A DNA stretch of 40,830 bases from Desulfocorpusculum sp964414345 (GTDB taxonomy: Bacteria; Desulfobacterota; Desulfocorpusculales; Desulfocorpusculum): the NCBI GenBank assembly GCA_964414345.1, contig CAYPWF010000034.1:1-40830 (forward strand), read 5' to 3'. Under the pieces are notes generated by a model. That model was not told the DNA's origin. It did no database searches and worked only from the letters and a program-made list of their open reading frames with translations. The position numbers were made by a program, and so were the translations under genes. Below, one piece after another: positions 40,739 to 40,830 of this stretch (position 1 is the first letter of the stretch; each line of letters opens with the position of its first letter).

Positions 40739-40830
40739 CTAAACTACTACCGCCTAAAGGCGGTAGGTTTGGCGAGCTAACCATGCCTCGTCGAATGAAT
40801 TCGACTCAGCAGCCCGCCACAAACCACCGG
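40739..40830 (-). mobile_element. Probable right end of an IS200/IS605-type (TnpB) element, running off the window
   Basis: A perfect hairpin CTACCGCC-TAAA-GGCGGTAG (40747-40766) lies 8 bp from the presumed border, in the position and form seen at the right ends of IS200/IS605 and IS607-type elements, where it closes the reRNA/omega RNA of TnpB. A second perfect palindrome, GTCGAAT-GA-ATTCGAC, lies at 40790-40805. On the minus strand an open frame runs in from the right edge and stops within the first hairpin (ending ARQTYRL), as TnpB frames often end near this structure. The transposase itself is outside the window, so this is an inference. Confidence 0.45.

Larger units (their letters stand above)
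40169..40830. other. 662-bp non-coding end of the window: repeat D, repeat stub and IS-like end
   Basis: Upstream of secA. I see no gene. It holds one full repeat copy (40304-40499), about 220 bp without recognisable content (40500-40721), a 17-bp repeat stub and an IS-type hairpin end. The promoter of secA should lie in the first part, but no convincing -35/-10 pair is visible. Confidence 0.5.

Overview
The window is about 40.8 kb of bacterial chromosome, densely coded, with no rRNA, tRNA or CRISPR array that I can see. Gene content points to an anaerobic bacterium of the Desulfobacterota (old Deltaproteobacteria) type. The signs are a hybrid-cluster protein with an HcpR-like regulator, a two-gene 2-oxoacid:ferredoxin oxidoreductase, an octahaem cytochrome of the hydroxylamine-oxidoreductase family, many small Fe-S and zinc-ribbon proteins, and a TrmD-linked RNA methyltransferase of the PF09936 type. 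The lineage is an inference from gene families, not from a marker tree.

Layout. 0-5.3 kb: a CHASE2 adenylate/guanylate cyclase, an HDAC-family deacetylase coupled to a response regulator, an alpha-methylacyl-CoA racemase-like enzyme and a small zinc ribbon. 5.3-12.5 kb: a nitrosative-stress island. A leftward operon runs hcp - HD phosphohydrolase - Fe-S protein - cupin - ferredoxin - thioredoxin-like protein. A second leftward operon runs siroheme sulfite-reductase-like protein - haem-copper-oxidase-like/DUF1858 fusion - 45-residue zinc-ribbon protein, and a divergent Crp/Fnr regulator (HcpR candidate) follows. Both operons have the same promoter layout: a TTGAC-N4-RTCAA operator followed 21-22 bp later by a TAAGAT -10 box. 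12.5-19.7 kb (rightward): a TIGR02757 protein, korA, korB, the octahaem cytochrome and a secreted lysyl-endopeptidase-like protease with a PKD domain. 19.7-22.8 kb: a cysteine desulfurase, a degenerate PrmA-like methyltransferase and a GNAT acetyltransferase.

22.9-40.2 kb is a long leftward housekeeping block. In transcription order it reads secA, argJ, rpsB, tsf, pyrH, frr, uppS, cdsA, dxr, rseP, tsaB, a possible tiny ORF, a DUF465 gene, rpsP, khpA, rimM, trmD, the PF09936 methyltransferase, rplS, rnhB and yraN. This is the classic translation / isoprenoid / envelope cluster.

The most unusual feature is a family of dispersed intergenic repeats of about 195 bp. Six clear copies, one diverged copy and one 17-bp stub occur in both orientations. 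They share near-matching terminal inverted repeats (AGCCCGGATTATTC type), a conserved GGGGGC...GCCCCC hairpin with changing loop and a 16-bp hairpin at one end. They look like a MITE-type or structured-RNA element. The last stub is cut off by a hairpin end that resembles an IS200/IS605 (TnpB) element running out of the window.
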